A DNA stretch of 6,483 bases from Planctomycetia bacterium (GCA_022616395.1 JAKEEV010001129.1:1-6483), one strand, 5' to 3'. Shown: positions 1 to 5,407, counted from the first letter of the stretch. The notes: generated from the letters alone by a model not told the origin. Numbers and translations: made by a program.

Positions 1-327
1 ACTCGCAAACACCACATGACACGCGCCCTCAGCGACAAGGGAATCTTTCTCGTGACCGAGAATGGGTCGAACTACCGGGAGCCGTGGTGTGTCTTCAAAC
101 TTCCTCACAAGGAAGGACAGAAGTGGAACACACCTTACGGCAAACGAACATCCGGGCCGGTTGAGGTGGTGAAGGTGCCGGCAGGGGAGTTCGTCGCGGC
201 TCGTGTGGACTGGGAGACGAACCCCGACGACAAGGTCAGCTACTGGTACGCGCACGGCATCGGGCTTGTGTGCATGGATGGCAGCACAAAATGGAAGCTG
301 AAGAAGTTCACGCCCGGCAAGGAGTGA
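1..327 (+). CDS. Hypothetical protein, C-terminal part; TapB/DUF3108-like tail (5' end outside window)
   Basis: The reading frame is open from base 1 with no stop, so the gene probably begins upstream. The first ATG in the window (16) has no Shine-Dalgarno sequence in the few bases visible before it. 108 residues are visible, ending at TGA 325-327. Near the C-terminus a Val-Pro-Ala-Gly-Glu-Phe motif (about nt 172-192) is followed by Ser-Tyr-Trp-Tyr-Ala-His-Gly-Ile-Gly-Leu-Val (about nt 238-270). This pairing, a 'PaGtF' strand followed by 'tyWyapGvGlVk', is what I recall of TapB/DUF3108-type small beta-rich envelope proteins. The fold assignment is inference from those motifs only. No signal peptide can be judged because the N-terminus is missing. 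The gene lies 52 bases upstream of the nuclease-like gene on the same strand, so cotranscription is possible. The molecular function is unknown. Confidence 0.65.
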   Translation, partial: TRKHHMTRALSDKGIFLVTENGSNYREPWCVFKLPHKEGQKWNTPYGKRTSGPVEVVKVPAGEFVAARVDWETNPDDKVSYWYAHGIGLVCMDGSTKWKLKKFTPGKE

Positions 328-379
328 GCTGTTCGCAAGCGACGAGGGAAGGCGATATACTGGCGCTGGAGGTGCCGCG

Positions 380-1003
380 ATGGCGTACAGTGCGTTTACT
401 CTGGCTCGCGTGCAGACCGACTTCGGAATCACTGTGCAAACCGGCTTGGATCTGTTCGGCCACATTCCACCGGGGCCAGTCGATCCAGCCGTGGCTCTGT
501 TGCTGGCGCGTCAGCGCGGACTTGCCACCACGATCAACACAGAGAAAGCACGCTCGGAAATGCTTATCGCTCCGCTTCTGACGGAGGCGTGGAGAATCGG
601 CAACGGGCGAATCGCATTTTACTCCGGTGTCGCGTTCGACGTGGACGCGGCGGCGGAGTTGACTGGCGTGTGCGACTTCATCTTCGGCTATCCGCCACAA
701 CTCGATACGGTCACCGCGCCTGTGCTGATGATTACCGAAGCGAAGAACGAGAGCATCATGGGTGGTTTGGGTCAGTGTGCCGCGTCGATGGTTGCCGCGT
801 TGCGATTCAATCGCACGCAGAACCCGGAGATCACCACGGTCTACGGATGCGTCACGGATGGCGAGGGGTGGAAGTTTTTACGTCTGACCGGAACGACACT
901 CGAAGTCGATGTGTCCGAATACCTGATCGCGGAGCCAGCCCGCATTCTTGGCGTGATCTTGCACTTCGTTGGACTGGCACCAGCAGCCCCTGCCGCCGCG
1001 TGA
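380..1003 (+). CDS. Stand-alone PD-(D/E)XK nuclease-like protein (HsdR N-terminal-like)
   Basis: This is a complete 207-residue protein. The ATG at 380 is preceded by GGAGG (368-372) at 7-base spacing. There is no signal peptide or membrane segment, so it is probably cytoplasmic. The order of polar residues fits a PD-(D/E)XK core: Glu60 in a helix (ARSEMLIAPLL), Asp99 in 'GVCDFIFG', Glu120-Ala-Lys122 after a hydrophobic strand (VLMITEAK), then Gln132 in the next helix (GLGQCAASMVAA). The ExK followed by a glutamine helix recalls the N-terminal nuclease domain of type I restriction HsdR, but no helicase domain or methylase partner is present. I recall similar proteins of about 200 residues in cyanobacteria, annotated only as hypothetical. 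The C-terminal half (TTVYGCVTDGEGWKFLRL) looks like the closing beta strands of the same domain, and the last residues are a low-complexity Pro/Ala tail. Nuclease activity is inferred from residue order and is unproven. The stop lies 9 bases from the stop of the opposing gene at 1013. Confidence 0.85.
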   Translation: MAYSAFTLARVQTDFGITVQTGLDLFGHIPPGPVDPAVALLLARQRGLATTINTEKARSEMLIAPLLTEAWRIGNGRIAFYSGVAFDVDAAAELTGVCDFIFGYPPQLDTVTAPVLMITEAKNESIMGGLGQCAASMVAALRFNRTQNPEITTVYGCVTDGEGWKFLRLTGTTLEVDVSEYLIAEPARILGVILHFVGLAPAAPAAA

Positions 1004-1012
1004 CGGGATACT

Positions 1013-1282
1013 TCAGCGGCTCAAGCCCCAGAGTGGTTCGCTCGCGGGAGCGCGGCCGGTGCCGAGTGCGCGATCAATGAAGTTGAGCGGCGCGTAAAGC
1101 AGCACGCAAGCGCGATGCTTCTTCCGCCAGGCTTCTGTGTTCTCGGGGAAGAAGTAGTAGAACCCGTGCATGTTGTACTGATCGGCCTCGGCGTACCCGT
1201 GACGAGACAACCGCAGATACGAACCGAGATACACCTCGAAGAGAAGCATGGCAAGCAAAAGGAATCGGCGACGGGTCATCAT
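1013..1282 (-). CDS. Small membrane-anchored hypothetical protein (89 aa)
   Basis: The chosen start is the first of two adjacent ATGs (1282, 1279). GGAGG on the minus strand (1291-1295) sits 8 bases upstream of 1282. A longer in-frame reading would have to begin at a TTG at 1300 and would place the Shine-Dalgarno inside the gene. The protein starts MMTRRR and continues into one hydrophobic stretch (about residues 7-24), typical of an uncleaved signal anchor, with positive charges on the cytoplasmic side. The remaining roughly 60 residues are polar and rich in aromatics and arginine (HGFYYFFPE, then YAPLNFIDRALGTGR and ASEPLW), with one cysteine. The conserved-looking Pro, Gly and Trp pattern suggests a real lineage-specific family; I recall similar planctomycete hypotheticals but no name. 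The function is unknown. It is downstream of the 1374-1943 gene on the same strand, separated by a likely terminator hairpin. Confidence 0.7.
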   Translation of the reverse strand: MMTRRRFLLLAMLLFEVYLGSYLRLSRHGYAEADQYNMHGFYYFFPENTEAWRKKHRACVLLYAPLNFIDRALGTGRAPASEPLWGLSR

Positions 1283-1290
1283 GGAAATGC

Positions 1291-1295
1291 CCTCC
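1291..1295 (-). promoter_or_regulatory. Ribosome binding site deciding the start at 1282
   Basis: Read on the minus strand this is GGAGG, 8 bases before the ATG at 1282 and 11 before the ATG at 1279. It supports the 89-residue product over a longer form starting at TTG 1300. Confidence 0.7.
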
Positions 1296-1310
1296 GCCAA
1301 AGAGAACGAC

Positions 1311-1341
1311 CGCCCGGAGCGACCATTTCGCGCTCCGGGCG
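1311..1341 (-). terminator. GC-rich hairpin, probable terminator of the 1374-1943 gene
   Basis: The left arm CGCCCGGAGCG (1311-1321) and the right arm CGCTCCGGGCG (1331-1341) pair perfectly over 11 bp around a 9-base loop (1322-1330). It lies 33 bases beyond the stop of the minus-strand gene at 1374. Read on the minus strand, the bases after the stem are GTCGTTCTCTTT, moderately T-rich but without an uninterrupted T run. It could be an intrinsic terminator or an mRNA 3'-end stabiliser. Its other edge is 16 bases before the GGAGG of the next gene, so it could also influence that leader. Confidence 0.55.
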
Positions 1342-1373
1342 ATCTTCACGTTGAACGCGGAAGGTGATCCCGG

Positions 1374-1943
1374 TCAGTCTTTCTTCTTCATGTTACCGGT
1401 TTCTGCCAGTTCCATCGTCATGTTCACATCCTGCATCAGGACGTTGCCGGTCATGGTCATCTTCACCATGCCCGCAGGCAGATCCTTCGCCGTCCACGCC
1501 TTGATCTCGCCGGCGAAGTCGATGTTCATCAACTTCGCGGTGAACTTGTAGGTCGTCCAGGCGCAGTCATATTCCTTGCCGTTAACCTTGATCTTCTCCT
1601 TCCCCTCTTTGAGCTTTTCGATCTTGGCGTCTCCACCGATGGGAAGCTGGCCCGCCTTGGTCGGGTCGAACGGCTTGGTCAGGTCGATCTTCTCTTCCTG
1701 TTCGGGCAGGTCCGTGTCTCCGAGCTTGCCGGAGAACTTGATGGTGACCTGTTTGTCGGTCTTGGCGGTGACGATTTGGGTGAGAGTGCCATCGAGCGGA
1801 ATCGGGCCGGCCTTCCCCTTGATGGTGTACTTCACATAATCGCCGACCTTGGCATCCTTGTAGGGGTTCACTTCGTCCGCGGCACGAACCGCCAGCGGTG
1901 CAATGGCCAGGGCGAGAAGAGCAGCAAACGAACGGAGGAGCAT
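1374..1943 (-). CDS. Secreted hypothetical protein, beta-rich (189 aa)
   Basis: The ATG at 1943 is preceded by GAGG (1951-1954 on the minus strand) at 7-base spacing. A clear Sec signal peptide spans residues 1-21 (MLLRSFAALLALAIAPLAVRA) with a predicted signal peptidase I site after Val-Arg-Ala. The mature protein is lysine-rich with alternating polar and hydrophobic residues, suggesting mostly beta strands: VGDYVKYTIKG, TLTQIVTAKTDKQVTIKFSG, then VNGKEYDCAWTTYKF. It has a single cysteine (127). A late motif, AWTAKDLPAGMVKM (149-162), resembles the 'kvWls.dvPaGGlVKm' strand of planctomycete secreted proteins and of DUF3108/TapB-like folds. The C-terminus is a charged MKKKD. No catalytic residues are evident, so it is more likely a binding or structural envelope protein than an enzyme. 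It is downstream of the PL10-like gene but separated by 278 bases of repeat DNA, so a shared function is not implied. Confidence 0.85.
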   Translation of the reverse strand: MLLRSFAALLALAIAPLAVRAADEVNPYKDAKVGDYVKYTIKGKAGPIPLDGTLTQIVTAKTDKQVTIKFSGKLGDTDLPEQEEKIDLTKPFDPTKAGQLPIGGDAKIEKLKEGKEKIKVNGKEYDCAWTTYKFTAKLMNIDFAGEIKAWTAKDLPAGMVKMTMTGNVLMQDVNMTMELAETGNMKKKD

Positions 1944-2057
1944 GTCGTAACCTCAAATCGGGGAGCAGGCCACCGGCCAACCGGCAAGGTATTGATACCC
2001 ACCCCACGCTTCAACGTACTTCAGAGCCGAATGGATGCAAGCCGCACAATCAAGACC

Positions 2058-2167
2058 GAATGGCCGCAAAAAAGCACAAAAGAATACAGAAGGCAAAACA
2101 GAGTTCAATTCAATCTCTCTTCTGTCTTGGTTTCTTTTGTGCTTTTTGTGCTTTTTTGTGGCCATTC
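2058..2167. repeat. A/T-rich imperfect inverted repeat (intergenic repeat type 1)
   Basis: The left arm at 2058-2081 (GAATGGCCgCAAAAAAGC then ACAAAA) matches the reverse complement of 2144-2167 at 23 of 24 positions. Further inside, TACAGAAG on the left is answered by CTTCTGT at 2120-2126, giving a long imperfect stem with bulges. Outside, CACAATCAAG (2045-2054) is partly matched by the reverse complement of CTTTGATCGTG (2176-2186), so the element may be longer than listed. The right arm contains a short tandem repeat, TTTTGTGC TTTTTGTGC TTTTTTGTGG. When translated it gives Lys/His-rich peptides (KKHKKHKR) of a kind I recall as spurious proteins in many planctomycete and other genomes. It may act as a transcription terminator after the lyase gene. 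Confidence 0.75.
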
Positions 2168-2221
2168 CTCTTCTGCTTTGATCGTGTCTTATCTGCGTTT
2201 ATCGTGCGGCTGATCAACACG
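2168..2221. repeat. Possible second dispersed intergenic repeat (type 2)
   Basis: This stretch directly follows the type 1 repeat and ends at the stop codon of the lyase-like gene. It contains ATCTGCGTTTATC (2191-2203), close to the 'ATCTGCGTTTATCTGCGG' sequence I recall as a recurrent intergenic motif in diverse bacterial genomes, and a direct repeat ATCGTG at 2181-2186 and 2201-2206. Within this window it occurs once, so repeat status rests on recollection rather than on sequence seen here. Confidence 0.35.
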
Positions 2222-3718
2222 TCAGCGCGTCGATTTCAGGTAGCGATTGAGGACGCCGACGTTGTGGATGAACCTCTCCGACTTCACGACGCCTTCCTTT
2301 GGTGTAACTTTCTTGCCGGTCGCATCGCGAACGTCGCCCGGTTCGAGCCAACCGCCGTCAGCAGACTGAGCCGCGATGATCTTTCGCACGGCTTCCGCGC
2401 TCGGCGGACTCGCGGGCGGGAGTTCACGCGACTCGCCAGGTTTGAGTGCGAGTAAGCGCTTGTATTCCTTCTCAATTGAGTTTAGACGCGACGAGAAGGT
2501 AAAGCCGTAGTGTGTCGGCACATCGTCCGAGTCGTAAGTGAGCTTGTAGTCCTTCGTGAAGTACAGAGGCTTGTTCGTTTGCAGTTCGTAGAAGCGCGCC
2601 AGTTTGCCATTCGGAAGCACGCACTTCTTGAGGTACGCCAGCGCCTTTGGCATGGGTTCGAGATACTTGCGGTCGCCCGTTTCGCGATACAGCAACAAGA
2701 GAGTGTCGAGGGCGTCTTGCGACTCCAAACCAGTGATCGCGGGCGGCTCGAACTTGCGATCCCACACGGGCTGCATGTTCCGATCATACTGCTGTGCCCA
2801 CGCGGGTTGCGGGTCGGGCAACTGAGCCGCGATCAGGAACTTGCCACCTTTTTCAGCCGCCGCGAGGTACTTCTTGTCGTTGTAAATGCGATGCGCGAGC
2901 AGCATTGTTGCGATCACGTTCTGCGTGATGCGGTCGTTGAGCATGTAGCAGCCGGTGAAGTCCTTCGTCCACGTCCGCGACCACTTTTCCGGGAAGCTCG
3001 CGTTCTTGATGGGGTAATGCTTCACGTCTGGCTGTTGTGTTGGGAAGCAATCGTAGTTGTGCGACCACGCTCCGATGGGATACTGCGCGTTCAGAAGTGA
3101 TTCGAGCGCATACTCGACCGCGCCGTGAATCTCTTTATCCTTGAACTTCAACGCGGCATCCATTCGCATCAACAGACGCAGAGCCGCGGGCGTTGTGTCA
3201 TCGTCGAGCGTGGTGATGTCGCCCTTGTATTGCCGCTTCTTCCACACATCCCAGCCGCCGGGCGCGGGAGTTTTGGGAATGAACTGGCGACTGCCCTTCT
3301 CGCTGTCGCGATAGATGAACGCTTTTCGCTTCGCGGGGTCGAACTCGACGCGGTAATTCCATCCGCCGGAGCGGAGTTGCCCCTTCACCAGTGCGCGTGT
3401 CGCATCGAGAGCCGCTTTCAGATGAAGCTCATCGCCCGTCACCTCATACGCATCGAGGAACGCCATTCCGACCGCGGGCGTGCCTGGAGGCTGAACCCAG
3501 ATCGTTCCCGGCCCCGCAACGCCCTCTCCTTCGCGGAGTTTCCCATCAAGACTCGACACCCACGCATAACCGCCATGATCGGCGATCTTCGTGTGGAAGA
3601 ACTTCGTTGACTTCTGGAGCGCGGCCTTCACCTCATCCGCCGATGGCTTGTCCTGCGCCGACGCGAAGGCAGTGAGAGCAAGAATCAACGCGAGAGTGAA
3701 GGCGGAACGTGCAAGCAT
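2222..3718 (-). CDS. Secreted PL10-type pectate lyase-like protein
   Basis: The 498-residue product starts at ATG 3718, chosen because it opens with a signal peptide (MLARSAFTLALILALTAFASA, cleavage after Ala-Ser-Ala 19-21) and has AGGAG (3727-3731, minus strand) at 8-base spacing. An in-frame reading further upstream would begin inside the adjacent repeat element and bury the signal peptide. Family PL10 lyases cleave polygalacturonate by beta-elimination and fold as an (alpha/alpha) toroid. Matches I recognise are TTLDDDTTPAALRLL (169-183), LLNAQYPIGAWSHNY (208-222), QLPDPQPAWAQQYD (299-312) with KFEPPAITG (322-330), and LARFYELQTNKPLY (373-386). The N-terminal region (PGTPAVGMAFLDAYEVTGD, GQLRSGGWNY) has the helical-toroid character seen in planctomycete and verrucomicrobial members. 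The protein is probably periplasmic or exported. The true substrate may be another uronate polysaccharide, and the catalytic residues were not mapped. A GGW motif (455-457) lies near the C-terminus. Confidence 0.9.
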   Translation of the reverse strand: MLARSAFTLALILALTAFASAQDKPSADEVKAALQKSTKFFHTKIADHGGYAWVSSLDGKLREGEGVAGPGTIWVQPPGTPAVGMAFLDAYEVTGDELHLKAALDATRALVKGQLRSGGWNYRVEFDPAKRKAFIYRDSEKGSRQFIPKTPAPGGWDVWKKRQYKGDITTLDDDTTPAALRLLMRMDAALKFKDKEIHGAVEYALESLLNAQYPIGAWSHNYDCFPTQQPDVKHYPIKNASFPEKWSRTWTKDFTGCYMLNDRITQNVIATMLLAHRIYNDKKYLAAAEKGGKFLIAAQLPDPQPAWAQQYDRNMQPVWDRKFEPPAITGLESQDALDTLLLLYRETGDRKYLEPMPKALAYLKKCVLPNGKLARFYELQTNKPLYFTKDYKLTYDSDDVPTHYGFTFSSRLNSIEKEYKRLLALKPGESRELPPASPPSAEAVRKIIAAQSADGGWLEPGDVRDATGKKVTPKEGVVKSERFIHNVGVLNRYLKSTR

Positions 3719-3726
3719 GGAAGAAT

Positions 3727-3731
3727 CTCCT
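3727..3731 (-). promoter_or_regulatory. Ribosome binding site deciding the lyase start at 3718
   Basis: On the minus strand this reads AGGAG, 8 bases before ATG 3718. Together with the signal peptide that begins at this ATG, it argues against starts at 3790 or 3781 inside the repeat arm. Confidence 0.75.
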
Positions 3732-3787
3732 GCGGCTTCGGACGCCGAAAGTAGGTGCCGCCTGCCGGGCCGGGCTTTCATAGTAGT

Positions 3788-3806
3788 CATCACGCTCCGC
3801 GTGATG
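3788..3806. repeat. 19-bp palindromic unit, copy 1
   Basis: CATCACGC-TCC-GCGTGATG: 8-bp arms and a 3-base loop. It forms the inner end of the left terminal repeat. Copies 2 and 3 carry GGA in the loop, i.e. the opposite orientation. Confidence 0.85.
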
Positions 3807-3836
3807 GCCGCTCCAAGAGCGGCGCAGAGAAAGACA

Positions 3837-3855
3837 CATCACGCGGAGCGTGATG
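3837..3855. repeat. 19-bp palindromic unit, copy 2
   Basis: CATCACGC-GGA-GCGTGATG, the reverse complement of copy 1. It is followed by GCCGCTC-GAA-GAGCGGC (3856-3872), as copy 1 is followed by GCCGCTC-CAA-GAGCGGC, so the composite palindrome-plus-hairpin unit has been duplicated inside the element with one palindrome inverted. Confidence 0.85.
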
Positions 3856-3936
3856 GCCGCTCGAAGAGCGGCGCTTTCTCTCCGCAACGCAGCAACGACA
3901 TATTACGCAGCAGACAATCCGCCGCTTGCGCGGCGG

Positions 3937-3955
3937 CATCACGCGGAGCGTGATG
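3937..3955. repeat. 19-bp palindromic unit, copy 3
   Basis: CATCACGC-GGA-GCGTGATG, identical to copy 2. It is the inner end of the right terminal repeat and is preceded by a different GC hairpin (3919-3936, loop TTGC). Confidence 0.85.
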
Positions 3956-3992
3956 ACTACTATGAAAGCCCGGCCCGGCAGGCCTACCAACG

Positions 3993-5075
3993 TCACCCAC
4001 CCCTGAGCAGCTTGGCAATTGGGCGCGTTTGGTCGAAGTGGTCCATCACCAGAATCGCGACAACCGTCAGCGGCACTGCCAGGAACATGCCCGGAAGACC
4101 CCACAAGAGTCCCCAAAACGCCAGTGAACCCAAAATCACCAGCGGGCTGACACCGACCGCGTTGCCGATAATCATCGGTTCCAACACCGACGCCGAGAGC
4201 ACGTGACACGCGAGCAACAACCCGGCCGCCGCGAACGGTTCCCATGTCGGCCCGTACCACAGGAAAGCAAACGCCACCGGAAAACAGTAAGCGATCACGC
4301 TCCCGATGTAAGGGATGAAGTTGCACAGGAAGGTCAATAGCGCCCACAACAGCGCGAACTTCACTCCCACAATCCACAACACGATCCCCACCGGCACCGC
4401 CAGCACCAAACTCGACTTCACCTTCGCCTTCAAGTAACTGATGATCGCCGAACTCACTTCACCGGCGATCTGCAAGATCTCTTCGGCCCGCTCTGGTGTG
4501 TAAGCCCGGCGAACGCGGTCAGGGAACCGCGAGCCTTCCAAAAGCAAAAAGAGCAAGTAGAGCGCGACCACACACGCTTCGAGCATCGCGTCGGCCGCGA
4601 CAGTGAGGACTGGCCGCACGACCTGGGTCATTTGCTCCGTTATCTTCTCTTCGGGTAGCTTGCCGTCCTTCGCTGATGCGACCCACGGCGCGCCGGTCGC
4701 GAGTGACTCCTCTGCCTCCCGAACCAGATCGTTGGCGCGCCTCTGGAGTCGCGGAACGTCATCGGAAAGCGCCAGAATGCTCGCGTAAGTCACGAACGCC
4801 AAGAGCAACAACACACCAGCGGTCAAACCCGCGAGAAGGCCAATCGACGCGGGCGTGCCCACGTGCTTTCGCAATCGCGAGTGATAGGGCATCAGGACAT
4901 AGGCCAGAAAAATCGCGACAAGCAGCGGCCGCAAGAGCGGGGCGAGTTGAATAAGCAAGTACCAGCCGGCCGCGGCTCCGCTGAGCGTCAACAGGATAAC
5001 CGCGACCTTGAGAAGCGTGTCCCGGTCGCGCCAACGCGATCGGCGGTGTGCGTGCGTGTTGTCTGGGGCACTCAT
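3993..5075 (-). CDS. AI-2E/PerM-family transporter-like membrane protein
   Basis: The 360-residue form starts at ATG 5075. The frame stays open to a GTG at 5186, but the additional 37 residues are polar, low-complexity and not expected in this family. No good Shine-Dalgarno is seen before 5075, so the start is less certain than the others. The sequence shows an initial hydrophobic pair (about 21-41 and 45-63), a third segment (76-103), a soluble amphipathic region (104-158), then a hydrophobic C-terminal half. Family hallmarks are NFIPYIGSVIA (252-262) and the stretch from LEPMIIGNAVGVSPLVI (298-314) through WGLLWGLPGMFLAVPL (321-336). Length and topology match the family, whose members include the E. 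coli TqsA and PerM proteins and Na+/H+ antiporter-like homologues. The substrate cannot be told from sequence. It acts in the cytoplasmic membrane. The first gene of the minus-strand run, it is followed immediately by the 224-bp palindromic element. Confidence 0.93.
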   Translation of the reverse strand: MSAPDNTHAHRRSRWRDRDTLLKVAVILLTLSGAAAGWYLLIQLAPLLRPLLVAIFLAYVLMPYHSRLRKHVGTPASIGLLAGLTAGVLLLLAFVTYASILALSDDVPRLQRRANDLVREAEESLATGAPWVASAKDGKLPEEKITEQMTQVVRPVLTVAADAMLEACVVALYLLFLLLEGSRFPDRVRRAYTPERAEEILQIAGEVSSAIISYLKAKVKSSLVLAVPVGIVLWIVGVKFALLWALLTFLCNFIPYIGSVIAYCFPVAFAFLWYGPTWEPFAAAGLLLACHVLSASVLEPMIIGNAVGVSPLVILGSLAFWGLLWGLPGMFLAVPLTVVAILVMDHFDQTRPIAKLLRGG

Positions 5076-5407
5076 GGTCGGTCTTCGGTGGGTCGAGTTT
5101 GAGGTGGGTGAAAGCGCTGACGCATTCCAGAAGCGCTCTTGCGTGCCGACTGTCCTGGCGCCGGGCCATCTTACCCCAATCCCCACGCCAAACCACGCTG
5201 CACCGCTTCAAACAGGAGAACGCGAGAGCGGGTGTCGGTGTGTTGCCCTCGCGGGCAGAAAACGCACCAGATACGAGCAGCAAAAGAGTTTCGATCCCAC
5301 AATACGCAGAAAATAATGAGTACCAAAGTCCAGAAAAAACAGCGAGTTATGAGAATCATCCGCGGAACCGGGAACTCGGCCTTGGTGTTGCACTACATAG
5401 TGGTGTA

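Larger units (their letters stand above)
3760..3983. mobile_element. 224-bp palindromic element with 47-bp perfect terminal inverted repeats (MITE-like)
   Basis: Bases 3760-3806 are the exact reverse complement of 3937-3983 (47 of 47). Between them lie further palindromes. The 19-base unit CATCACGCTCCGCGTGATG (3788-3806) recurs in opposite orientation at 3837-3855 and 3937-3955. Two near-identical hairpins, GCCGCTC/GAGCGGC, sit at 3807-3823 and 3856-3872, and a third, CCGCCGC/GCGGCGG, at 3919-3936. AGAGAAAG (3826-3833) pairs with CTTTCTCT (3874-3881). There is no room for a transposase. The arms may extend a few bases outward with an indel (GGT on the left, ACC on the right). I found no clear target-site duplication. 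It ends 9 bases from the stop of the AI-2E gene and begins 41 bases before the lyase start codon, so it may terminate the former and must contain or replace much of the promoter region of the latter. I read it as a non-autonomous mobile palindromic repeat; a bidirectional terminator or structured RNA is the alternative. Confidence 0.75.

Noticed and set aside
308..700. Minus-strand frame opposite the nuclease-like gene
   Set aside because: It is antisense to a well-supported gene with a good ribosome binding site, and its translation has no protein-like pattern.
1953..2455. Lys/His-rich reading frames across the intergenic repeat (e.g. 1953-2165 minus, 1898-2455 plus)
   Set aside because: They are translations of the A/T-rich inverted repeat and the antisense of the lyase, with no ribosome binding site or protein-like character.
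3788..3955. Three copies of a 19-bp repeat as a possible CRISPR array
   Set aside because: Copies are spaced 49 and 100 bases apart, one is inverted, the intervening sequence is itself palindromic, and no cas gene is present.
3633..4377. Frames reading through the palindromic element (peptides such as GRAFIVVITLRVM and HHAERDDYYESPAR)
   Set aside because: They are repeat-encoded peptides, identical because the arms are identical, and they overlap real genes in other frames.
5076..5186. N-terminal extension of the AI-2E-like protein to a GTG at 5186
   Set aside because: The added 37 residues are polar and unlike the family N-terminus; the ATG at 5075 gives a normal length. The absence of a clear Shine-Dalgarno at 5075 leaves some doubt.
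4759..5283. Minus-strand frame overlapping the 5' part of the AI-2E gene in another register
   Set aside because: It is Arg/Ala/His-rich shadow translation, typical of an alternative frame of a GC-rich gene.
5280..5335. Minus-strand promoter-like boxes (TTGGTA, 16 bases, TATTGT) for the AI-2E gene
   Set aside because: Only 4 of 6 matches in each box and more than 200 bases from the start codon; this can occur by chance in an A/T-rich patch.
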